From contig CBDUYN010000190.1 in assembly GCA_965371445.1 (NCBI GenBank), positions 1 through 19,326 on the forward strand: 19,326 nucleotides of DNA. The letters run 5' to 3'. Position 1 is the first letter of the stretch. Each line of letters starts with the position of its first letter. The notes under the pieces are model-generated. The model saw nothing but the letters and a program-made list of their open reading frames with translations. It searched no databases and was not told the origin of the DNA. The DNA comes from DASWIG01 sp965371445. Lineage in GTDB: Bacteria > Acidobacteriota > Thermoanaerobaculia > Multivoradales > J023. Of this stretch, positions 1 to 6,469 are shown in pieces. A program made the position numbers and the translations under genes.

Positions 1-1
1 C

Positions 2-61
2 ATCTTCAGCGACGGCTTTGAGTCCGGAGACCGCTCGGCCTGGACCACTTCTGTGCCATAG
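2..61 (+). CDS. C-terminal end of a secreted protein (partial)
   Basis: Reading from base 2 gives IFSDGFESGDRSAWTTSVP followed by TAG at 59-61. Only the last 19 residues of the gene lie in the window. The FSDGFESGDxSAW pattern resembles a short C-terminal tail that I recall on many predicted secreted proteins of Acidobacteriota and some Gammaproteobacteria. Its function is not known to me; a sorting or anchoring tag is a guess. The body of the protein, and so its function, lies to the left of the window. The frame was chosen because of this motif; nothing else in 20 codons proves coding. Confidence 0.6.
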   Translation: MFSDGFESGDRSAWTTSVP

Positions 62-74
62 CACCTCGGGTGCT
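60..74 (+). terminator. Small hairpin at the stop of the left-edge gene
   Basis: AGCACC (60-65), loop TCG, GGTGCT (69-74) form a perfect 6-bp stem that overlaps the TAG stop. It is followed by CATTTCC, not a real T-tract. It could be a weak terminator or 3'-end stabiliser of the left-edge gene. Confidence 0.3.
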
Positions 75-363
75 CATTTCCGGAACTCTTACCGCGGCGG
101 AGGATTAGACGGAAGGCGCTCGTCGTCCCGCGACGACGCTACATCGCCTGAAGACCCAAGCGGGCTGCCTCAAGGAGGTGGCCCGCAGATCTCCAGCCGG
201 TCCCCCTCCCAAGACGGGCCTGCGGGTCCGGCGCCCTTCGAGCCAGCGGCTCACCGCCCGGTCTCTCCGGTCCGCGGAGAGGGACTTCGTCCCCTGGGCC
301 GGCGGGACGCCGGCGCTCCCAGCGGGCCGATCCGAGCTCACTTCGCGAAGAAGCGCCCCCCAT

Positions 364-398
364 GCCCCCATGCATCGTGCTGCCCCCATGCATCGTGC
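364..398. repeat. Tandem 17-bp direct repeat upstream of lnt
   Basis: GCCCCCATGCATCGTGC occurs at 364-380 and again at 382-398, with one T between, giving an 18-base period. A shorter partial copy (GCCCCCCATG) precedes it. Each unit contains the palindrome ATGCAT. The repeat lies just upstream of the proposed lnt -10 element, so it could be a regulator site or a simple slippage product. Confidence 0.6.
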
Positions 399-420
399 GA
401 CCCTCTTCGGCATGAGAGGG

Positions 421-426
421 TAAACT
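421..426 (+). promoter_or_regulatory. Candidate -10 element of lnt (leaderless type)
   Basis: TAAACT lies 8 bases before the ATG at 435. A -10 hexamer this close would place the transcription start at or within a few bases of the ATG, giving a leaderless mRNA. A GAGAGGG run (414-420) is too far from the ATG for an ideal Shine-Dalgarno site. No clear -35 was seen. A similar arrangement precedes the membrane protein gene at 4691. Confidence 0.35.
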
Positions 427-434
427 CCGTCGCC

Positions 435-1979
435 ATGAAGCGACGCCACCGCGACTTCCTCCTCGAGCTGGCCGTCGCCGTCCTCGGCGGGGCGGCCTGG
501 GGCCTCTGCTTCGGACGCGAGCCCCGCCCCTGGCTCGGCTGGGTCGCCCTCGTGCCGCTTTTTTACCTGCTCGGCGACGAACGCCGGAGCGGACGGCGCA
601 TCGCGGTGCTGGGTCTCGTCCACGGCTTCATGAGCTGGATCGTCTCGATTCCCTGGATTGCGCCGACCCTCATCACCTTCGGACACCTTGCGCCCGCCCT
701 GGCGTGGGTGCTCTTCGTCCTCCTCGCGGTCTACCTCGGCCTCTTTCAGGCGGCGTTTGCCGTGCTGGCTCGTTCGGCGGCGTCGCGTGGGGCGTCCTGG
801 GCCTTCGCCGTGCCGCCGGCGGTCTGGGTCGCCGTCGAGTGGTTCCGGGGCAACGCGTTGAGCTCCTTCAACTTTCCCTGGAACCTGGCCGCCTACGCCT
901 GGGTCGACGTGCCCGGCGCTTTGCCGCTCGCCGCCTGGATCGGCCCCTACGGGATCTCCTACCTGGTGCTCCTCACAAACGCCGCCCTCGGCTGGAGCGT
1001 CCGCCGCCGTTCGGCGGTCCCGGCGCTCCTGGTCGCGGGCTCGGTGGCGGTCCTCCTGGCGGTTGGTGCGCGTTTCAGCCATCCCACCGAGGACGCTGAG
1101 CCGAGGCTCCGGCGTCCGGTACGGATCGTCCAGCCCAACCAGGAGATCCTCTCAACGGCGGGCGCCGAGATCGAGGCCGGCTACCGGCGGCTCGTCGACC
1201 GCTCGGAGGCCGAGTGCCGGGGCGCGGAGACGCTCCTCGTCTGGCCCGAGAGCGCCGCCTGGCCACACAGTTGGGAAGGGTCCGCAGTCCTGCGCCGTGA
1301 CCTCCATCGCCTCGCTTCGCGGGGCTGCGACACGATCTTGAACACGCCGCGCTTCAAGAGCCGCGAGGTCTACTACAACTCGGCGCTGCTCGTCTCGCGC
1401 AGCGCTCCGGTGGCGGCCTACGACAAACGCAACCTCGTGCCTTTTGGCGAGCACGTCCCGCTCGCCAAGCTCTTCCCCTTCATCAGACACCTGGCCCGCA
1501 TGGCGGGGACGTACACGGCCGGCGAGGAGGAGGCGCTCCTGCCCTGGGGCGAGGAACGCCTCGGCATGGCGATCTGCTACGAGGTGATTTTTCCAGAGGC
1601 GTTGGCCGAGAAGGTGCGCTCGGGAGCGAGCCTGCTGGTCAACATATCGAACGACGCCTGGTACGGCGACTCCTCGGCGCCGCGCCAGCTTTTCCGTGCC
1701 GCCCGCTTCCGCGCCGCCGAGACCCGGCGGGTGATGCTGCGCGCGGCGTTGACCGGGATCTCGGGTGTGATCGGCCGGCGGGGCGAGGTGCTCGCTCACA
1801 TCGAGCTCGGCCGCCGCGGCGTGATCGCCGAGCGCGTCGCCGGGGCGGGGGAGCTGACGCCCTACGTCCGCTTTCCGTGGCTGGTGCCGCTCGGCTCGGC
1901 GCTGGTCGCGTTCTCTGCTATATTTCGGGCGTGGACAAGAGATAGGAGGACTCGACATGCTATCGACAGAGCTTGCTGA
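435..1979 (+). CDS. lnt: Apolipoprotein N-acyltransferase
   Basis: Lnt transfers the sn-1 acyl chain of a phospholipid to the free amino group of the lipidated N-terminal cysteine of apolipoproteins, the last step of lipoprotein maturation, in the inner membrane. The 514-residue product matches the usual length of about 510. Hydrophobic segments fill roughly residues 8-210, followed by a nitrilase-like domain at about 228-470 and a last hydrophobic segment near 480-497. The catalytic triad is readable: Glu272 in WPESA, Lys331 in YDKRNLVPFGEH and Cys381 in ICYEVIFPE, as expected of the nitrilase superfamily. The start at 435 was chosen because MKRRHRDFLLELA leads directly into the first membrane segment; upstream in-frame sequence is non-homologous. 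The 3' end overlaps the prfB start by 23 bases. Confidence 0.95.
   Translation: MKRRHRDFLLELAVAVLGGAAWGLCFGREPRPWLGWVALVPLFYLLGDERRSGRRIAVLGLVHGFMSWIVSIPWIAPTLITFGHLAPALAWVLFVLLAVYLGLFQAAFAVLARSAASRGASWAFAVPPAVWVAVEWFRGNALSSFNFPWNLAAYAWVDVPGALPLAAWIGPYGISYLVLLTNAALGWSVRRRSAVPALLVAGSVAVLLAVGARFSHPTEDAEPRLRRPVRIVQPNQEILSTAGAEIEAGYRRLVDRSEAECRGAETLLVWPESAAWPHSWEGSAVLRRDLHRLASRGCDTILNTPRFKSREVYYNSALLVSRSAPVAAYDKRNLVPFGEHVPLAKLFPFIRHLARMAGTYTAGEEEALLPWGEERLGMAICYEVIFPEALAEKVRSGASLLVNISNDAWYGDSSAPRQLFRAARFRAAETRRVMLRAALTGISGVIGRRGEVLAHIELGRRGVIAERVAGAGELTPYVRFPWLVPLGSALVAFSAIFRAWTRDRRTRHAIDRAC
1916..1924 (+). promoter_or_regulatory. Candidate extended -10 promoter of prfB
   Basis: TGCTATATT (TGn plus TATATT) lies inside the 3' end of lnt in an otherwise GC-rich stretch. 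It would start transcription near 1931, about 26 bases before the prfB ATG. The -35 region is not convincing. This could give prfB its own expression in addition to read-through from lnt. Confidence 0.35.
1944..1950 (+). promoter_or_regulatory. Ribosome binding site that fixes the prfB start
   Basis: AGGAGGA, 6 bases before the ATG at 1957, is a near-ideal Shine-Dalgarno sequence. It supports a start at 1957 in the zero frame rather than a start in the downstream frame near 1973. Confidence 0.8.
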
Positions 1980-3070
1980 ACGATTCGACGACTTGGGCGA
2001 GCAGCTCAAGAACCTACGGGGGTATCTTTGAACAGTCGGACCTCGAAGGAGATCTGCGCGACCTGGACCGCGAGATGGAAGCGCCCGGCTTCTGGGACAA
2101 CCCCCAGGAGAGCGCCCCGGTGCTGCGCAAGCGTCGCGCCCTGGAGCGCCGCTTCGAGACCCTGAAGAAGATCCGCAGCGACGCCGACGAGCTCGACACC
2201 TGGCGCGAGCTCGCCACCGAGGGCGAGGCCGACGACGACCTCCACGAGTTCCTCGGACGGCTCGATCGAGAGCTCGGAACCCTCGAGCTCGAGCTCAAGC
2301 TCTCCGGCCCCGACGACGGCCGCAACGCCATCATGGCCATCCACTCCGGAGCCGGCGGCACCGAGTCGCAAGACTGGGCCGACATGCTGCTGCGCATGTA
2401 CCTGCGCTACTGCGAGCAGCACGGCTACGACCTCGAGACCCTCGACTACCAGGCGGCCGACGAGGCGGGCATCAAGAGCTCGACTTTTGCCGTGCGCGGC
2501 GAGAACGCCTTCGGGTACCTCAAAAGCGAGGCCGGGGTCCATCGGCTGGTCCGGATCAGCCCCTTCGACGCCGCAGCCCGCCGGCATACGTCGTTCGCCT
2601 CGGTCGACGTCTATCCCGAGGTCGACGACGACATCGCGATCGAGATCGTCGACAAGGACATCCGCATCGACACCTTCCGCGCCTCGGGCGCCGGAGGGCA
2701 GCACGTCAACCGGACCGACTCGGCAGTCAGGATCACGCACTTTCCGAGCAAAATCGTCGTCAGCTGCCAGAACGAGCGCAGCCAGCACAAGAACCGGGCC
2801 TCGGCGATGAAGATCCTGCGTTCGCGCCTCTACGACCTGGAGATGAAGAAACGCGCCGCGGAGCAGGCCGAGCGCGAGGGTCAGAAGAAAGAGATCGCCT
2901 GGGGCAGCCAGATCCGTTCCTACGTCCTCCATCCCTACCGCATGGTCAAGGACCACCGCACCGGCGCCGAGGTGGGCGATGCCAACCGGGTGCTCGACGG
3001 CGGGATCGACACGTTCATCGAGGCCTATCTGCGGGAGGGGATGAAGGGGGAGGAGAAAGCGGGCGTGTAG
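1957..3070 (+). CDS. prfB: Peptide chain release factor 2, programmed +1 frameshift
   Basis: RF2 recognises UGA and UAA and triggers peptide release on the ribosome. Codons 1-24 (MLSTELAERFDDLGEQL..LRGYL) run from 1957 to an in-frame TGA at 2029-2031. Skipping T2029 joins them to the frame beginning GAACAGTCG at 2030, for a 370-residue product, close to the typical 365. The stop-recognition tripeptide SPF is at residues 201-203 and the peptidyl-hydrolysis motif GGQ at 246-248 (GAGGQHVNRTDSAVR). The N-terminal helical domain has the family signature EAPGFWD. A conceptual start at 1973 in the downstream frame would replace the true N-terminus with a spurious peptide. The gene overlaps lnt and is followed after 10 bases by the GT4 gene. 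Confidence 0.96.
2017..2031 (+). promoter_or_regulatory. RF2 autoregulatory frameshift site
   Basis: CGGGGGTATCTTTGA contains the known elements: a GGGGG Shine-Dalgarno-like stimulator, the slippery CTT codon (2026-2028) and the TGA stop (2029-2031). When RF2 is scarce, termination at UGA is slow and the ribosome slips +1 into the main frame. Compared with the E. coli site, the base before the G run is C rather than A, and the base after TGA is A rather than C. Confidence 0.93.
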
Positions 3071-3080
3071 CGAGAGCACC

Positions 3081-4652
3081 TTGAAGATCGACTACGTCTC
3101 CCCCCTTCCGCCCGTCCGCTCGGGGATCGCCGACTACAGCCTCGACCTGCTGCCGCACCTCGCCCGACGCTGCGACCTGCGCTGCGTCCGGCTCCCGGGC
3201 CAGGACGTGGACCCGGCGCTCGCGCGCCGCTTCCCCCTCGTCGGCGCCGAGCATCTCGGCGAGGACGGCCGGCTTCCCGTCTACCAGATGGGCAACAACC
3301 CCCATCACACGAGCGTCTACGAGCTGGCCTGCAAGCTCCCCGGCGTCCTCGTGCTCCACGACCTGGTGCTCCACCACCTGTTGATCGAGCGCACCTTGAA
3401 AGGCGACGACTTCGAGGGCTACCGACGGGAGCTGGAAGCCGAGCACGGCTGGATCGGCGACGCGGCGGCGCGGCCGCGGCGCTGGCCCGGGGGCTGGGCC
3501 GACGCGGCGCAGTTCGCCCTGCCGGCCCACCGGCAGCTGGTCGCGGGCCAGCGCGGCGTCGTCGTCCACAGCGAGTGGGCGGCGGCGACGTTGTGCGAGG
3601 AAGTGCCGGGGACCGAGGTCCGGGTGGTGCCGATGGGCATTCCGCTGCCGCCGGCGAGCGACCCCGAGGCGGGAGGCGGTTTTCGCCGCCGTCACGGGAT
3701 TCCCGGCGACGTCCCGCTGCTCGGTTCTTTCGGCTTCCAGACACCCATCAAGCGCACCGAGATGGTCATCGCGGCCCTCTCCCGCCGGGAGCTCCACGGC
3801 GTTCACCTGATGGTGGCCGGCGAGCCGGCCGCGGCCTGCGACTACGAGGGCGCCGCGAAGCGCGCCGGCGTAGAGGACCGCGTGCACCTGCTCGGTTTCC
3901 TGCCCTTCGAGGATTTCGAGGCGGGCATCGCGGCGACCGACCTGTGCTTGAACCTCCGCTACCCGACGGCGGGCGAGACCTCGGCCTCGCTGCTGCGGAT
4001 CCTCGCGGCCGGCAAGGGCGCCGTGGTCTCCGACCACGCGCAGTCGGCCGAGCTCTCCGACGCCGGGGTGGTCAAGGTGCCCCTCGGCGACGACGAGGAG
4101 GAAGTCCTGGCACAGAAGCTCGCCACGCTCCTCTCGGACCGGGGCCGGCTCCGCGCCCTGGGCGAGGAGGCGCGGCGCTACGTCGGGGAGCACCATGCGC
4201 CGGGGCGTGCCGCTAAAGCCCTGGTCGAGGCCTGCCGCGAGCTTGCCGAGCACGAGCCCGTAGCGCTGGCGGTCGATTTTCCCCGCCCGACTTCGATCGC
4301 CTGGGGACAAATGAACGGCGAGCTTGACGTCGAGGGCGCCGAGGCGTCCTGGCAAGAGGGCGAGCGCCGGCGGCTCACCGTCCGTTTGAAGAACACGAGC
4401 GCCGCCCGCTGGCTGGCGGCGGAGCGGGGCGCGGGCGGCGTCGCCCTGGAGGTACAGCTCCTCGGTGAGCGGGCCGAGCCACCGGACGACTGGCTCGGCC
4501 TGCCCTTCGATCTCGAGCCTGGCGAGGAGCACGTCTTCGAGCTAGAGGTGCGGCGTCCGTTGGGGGAGGTGCGGTTGCGTCTCGAGCCCCATGTATTCGG
4601 CGACCGCGGATTCTCCCAGCTTGAGGGGCCGGTCTGGGAGTCGGAGATTTGA
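3081..4652 (+). CDS. GT4-family glycosyltransferase with C-terminal beta domain
   Basis: A 523-residue protein starting at TTG (MKIDYVSPLPPVRSGIADYS), typical of GT-B glycosyltransferases of family GT4. The acceptor half (about 1-190) contains the Gly-rich start and VLHDLVLHH. The donor half (about 205-390) contains LLGSFGFQTPIKR, a VHLLGFLP segment and RYPTAGETSASLLRILAAG. The usual E-x7-E pair is not canonical here: where the second Glu is expected there is Arg306, which I recall as a feature of a GETS-type subfamily. Residues about 405-523 form an extra beta-strand-rich module (RLTVRLKNTS, EVQLLGE, FELEVRRP, VRLRLEPHV) absent from minimal GT4 enzymes. Substrate unknown; cell-surface polysaccharide or glycan synthesis is likely. 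The start follows prfB by 10 bases with only a weak Shine-Dalgarno sequence. Confidence 0.85.
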   Translation: MKIDYVSPLPPVRSGIADYSLDLLPHLARRCDLRCVRLPGQDVDPALARRFPLVGAEHLGEDGRLPVYQMGNNPHHTSVYELACKLPGVLVLHDLVLHHLLIERTLKGDDFEGYRRELEAEHGWIGDAAARPRRWPGGWADAAQFALPAHRQLVAGQRGVVVHSEWAAATLCEEVPGTEVRVVPMGIPLPPASDPEAGGGFRRRHGIPGDVPLLGSFGFQTPIKRTEMVIAALSRRELHGVHLMVAGEPAAACDYEGAAKRAGVEDRVHLLGFLPFEDFEAGIAATDLCLNLRYPTAGETSASLLRILAAGKGAVVSDHAQSAELSDAGVVKVPLGDDEEEVLAQKLATLLSDRGRLRALGEEARRYVGEHHAPGRAAKALVEACRELAEHEPVALAVDFPRPTSIAWGQMNGELDVEGAEASWQEGERRRLTVRLKNTSAARWLAAERGAGGVALEVQLLGERAEPPDDWLGLPFDLEPGEEHVFELEVRRPLGEVRLRLEPHVFGDRGFSQLEGPVWESEI

Positions 4653-4675
4653 GCGAGCCGGTGCCTCCCAGAGGA

Positions 4676-4681
4676 TAGACT
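4676..4681 (+). promoter_or_regulatory. Candidate -10 element before the membrane protein gene
   Basis: TAGACT lies 9 bases before the ATG at 4691, in the context GGATAGACTCTGTCGGCCATG. This is strikingly like GGTAAACTCCGTCGCCATG before lnt. It suggests a promoter giving a leaderless or nearly leaderless transcript. A GAGGA at 4671-4675 is rather far from the ATG for a Shine-Dalgarno role. Confidence 0.35.
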
Positions 4682-4690
4682 CTGTCGGCC

Positions 4691-6457
4691 ATGACGGATC
4701 AAGACCTTCGCCGTCTCTATTGGGGAGCTCTCGCCGTGCTGCTCGCGGCGGTGCTCCTCGGAGCGTTGCTCTATTCCCGCGCCGGCTGGAGCGGGCGCGA
4801 GCCGCACCTCGCCGCGGGCGAGGCGACGTCGCTCATGCAGGCCGCGAGCCTGGCCTACGACTTCGACCTCGCCTACACCCGCAACGACTTCGACCGCCTG
4901 ACGCTCGAATGGCGCGGCGAGCCGCCCGACCTGGAGCTCGCCTCGGGCTCCGGCGGACGGCGCATCACCTACCACCGGCCATTCCCCTATGCCCTCTACC
5001 TCGCTCCCTTCGTCCGGGTGTCGCCGGAGAAGGGCTTTGCGGTCGCCAATGCGCTGCTCCTCGTCCTCGTGGCGGTCTTCGCGGCACGGAGCTTGAGGCG
5101 CGAGACCGGCGACGCCGCGGCGCTCTGGGTCGCCGTCCTGGTCTTCGCCTCGGTGACCTGGGCCTATGTCTTTCTGGCGATCAGCGACCTTTTTCTGTGG
5201 GGCACGGTGGTGCTCGCCTGGGGGCTCGTCGCCCGTGTGGAAACCGGACCTCCTGAAGCGAGGCGCGCGGCCTGGCGAGCCTCGTTGGCCGCCGGGGCGC
5301 TGCTGGCGGTGCCCTTGGCGAGCGACGTCCTTTACGTCGTCCTGGTGGTGGCGGCGTTTTTCGGCCTGCCCCGTCGTTCGCGCGGCGGCGGGCTGCGCAG
5401 CGCCTACTTCCTCGGCCTGGCCGTGAGCCTGGCGCTCCTGGTGGGAGCCCAGTGGTGGGCGAGCGGCGGGCTCCACTTCGTTGGCACCGCCCACTTCCGG
5501 TTCACTCCGGAGACGGGTTTCCCGCTCGTCGATTTCACGGCCCAGGAATGGACGCCCACGCTACGGCACCTGCAAGCCCTCCACTGGGAGGAGGCGCCAC
5601 GGTTCTCCTGGGGCGTCGATCCGTTTCTGTGGCTTTGGGACGCCGTCTACCTCGCGGTCGGCCGCAACGTCGGCTTGGTGCCGTACTTTCTGCCGCTCGT
5701 GGCGCTTCTTCTCGGCGCTACGTTTAACGGCTTCCGCCGTCCGCTGATCCTGGCGACGGGGGTGTGGGCGATCGCCGTCGTCTTCCTCCATCCGTTCAAC
5801 CTCTACGGCGGCGAGGGGGCGATCGGCAACCGGCTTTTCCTACCGCTCTACGGGGCGCTCTTCTTCCTTCCCGACGGCGCGGCCGGGCGTCCCCTGCGGC
5901 CGGCGTGGGCGTTGGTGGTCGCCGCCGCGTCGGCGCTTTTCCTGGTGCCGCTGTGGAGCGCTCCCTGGGCCTCGCCGGTCCGGGAGGGCGGGGGCTACCG
6001 CCATGTGGGCGCCGTCGCCGAGGCGGCGCTGCCGTTCGAGACCTCGCAGCGCTGGATCCCCGACGGCTCCACCGTCGATTACCGGAACTTGAGGATCCGC
6101 TTCCTGACCGAGGACGCCTGGGGCGAGACGCGCCGCGACCGTCTGAGGGTCGAGCGCGGGAAGCGGGCCGACATGGTGGTGGCGAGCGGTGTCCCGCTCG
6201 CAAGGTTCCACCTCGACTTCGGCGCCGACGCGTCGAGCCAGATCGAGCTGCGGGGCGCCCGGCTCGGCGAGAGGCAGCTCCTGGCCAACGGCGGCTTCTC
6301 CGTCGAGCTGCGGCCCGGGCCCGTCGTGCGGCGTCATGCGCTGTGGTGGACGCCGGAGCGTCAGTGGCTGTATTGCCTTTCCCTGACGGTGCCGTCCGCC
6401 GGTGAGGAGAGCGGGCCGGCTCTGGCCTTCGAGCTCACCGGTGAGCCGGCACCTTGA
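4691..6457 (+). CDS. Polytopic membrane protein, GT-C glycosyltransferase-like
   Basis: A 588-residue protein with a first membrane segment at about residues 10-28, then a loop with GEATSLMQAASLAYDFDLAY and an acidic ND-F-DR stretch. Several further hydrophobic segments follow (for example LLLVLVAVFAA, LWVAVLVFASVTWAYVFLAI, LLAVPLASDVLYVVLVVAAFFG, LVPYFLPLVALLLGA, ALVVAAASALFLVPL). A soluble beta-rich tail of about 150 residues ends the protein. The first-loop pattern of an acidic pair plus a DLAYTRND-like segment recalls GT-C lipid-linked-sugar glycosyltransferases, but no diagnostic motif is certain. It follows the GT4 gene after 38 bases, which supports a surface-glycan role. It ends convergently with kinase 1. 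Confidence 0.65.
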   Translation: MTDQDLRRLYWGALAVLLAAVLLGALLYSRAGWSGREPHLAAGEATSLMQAASLAYDFDLAYTRNDFDRLTLEWRGEPPDLELASGSGGRRITYHRPFPYALYLAPFVRVSPEKGFAVANALLLVLVAVFAARSLRRETGDAAALWVAVLVFASVTWAYVFLAISDLFLWGTVVLAWGLVARVETGPPEARRAAWRASLAAGALLAVPLASDVLYVVLVVAAFFGLPRRSRGGGLRSAYFLGLAVSLALLVGAQWWASGGLHFVGTAHFRFTPETGFPLVDFTAQEWTPTLRHLQALHWEEAPRFSWGVDPFLWLWDAVYLAVGRNVGLVPYFLPLVALLLGATFNGFRRPLILATGVWAIAVVFLHPFNLYGGEGAIGNRLFLPLYGALFFLPDGAAGRPLRPAWALVVAAASALFLVPLWSAPWASPVREGGGYRHVGAVAEAALPFETSQRWIPDGSTVDYRNLRIRFLTEDAWGETRRDRLRVERGKRADMVVASGVPLARFHLDFGADASSQIELRGARLGERQLLANGGFSVELRPGPVVRRHALWWTPERQWLYCLSLTVPSAGEESGPALAFELTGEPAP

Positions 6458-6464
6458 AAGGTGC
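6449..6464. terminator. Small hairpin between convergent genes
   Basis: GCACCT (6449-6454), loop TGAA, AGGTGC (6459-6464) form a perfect 6-bp stem spanning the TGA stop of the + strand membrane gene. The stop of kinase 1 is at 6470-6472 on the other strand. There is no T-tract on either side. It could act as a short bidirectional end hairpin. Confidence 0.35.
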
Positions 6465-6469
6465 TCGTC

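Larger units (their letters stand above)
62..434. other. Hairpin-rich intergenic region without a gene
   Basis: This 373-base stretch holds no convincing gene. The open frame running through it into lnt (from base 18) encodes a low-complexity P/R/S-rich peptide unlike any Lnt N-terminus. The DNA is dense in inverted repeats: CGTCGTC/GACGACG (121-127/132-138); GCGGGC-TG-CCTC/GAGG-TG-GCCCGC (160-186); CTCTCCG/CGGAGAG (263-269/275-281); GGGAC/GTCCC (281-293); GCCGGC/GCCGGC (298-303/309-314). The part around 285-320 (GGGACGCCGGCGCTCCC) resembles a high-copy intergenic palindrome family I recall from soil bacteria, so part of the region may be a REP-like element. That identification is from memory and unverified. 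Confidence 0.55.

Noticed and set aside
18..434. N-terminal extension of the lnt reading frame
   Set aside because: Its residues are low-complexity and unlike Lnt, the DNA is hairpin-rich intergenic sequence, and the family N-terminus matches a start at 435.
105..1082. Long minus-strand ORF of 325 codons
   Set aside because: Mostly antisense to lnt with Arg/Glu/Pro/Gly-rich composition typical of a shadow frame in high-GC DNA.
2006..3079. Minus-strand ORF of 357 codons
   Set aside because: Entirely antisense to prfB, which is certain from its SPF and GGQ motifs.
3015..4532. Minus-strand ORF of 505 codons
   Set aside because: Antisense to the GT4 gene; no recognisable domain and shadow-type composition.
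4178..5494. Minus-strand ORF of 438 codons
   Set aside because: Spans the antisense of two confident + strand genes and their junction.
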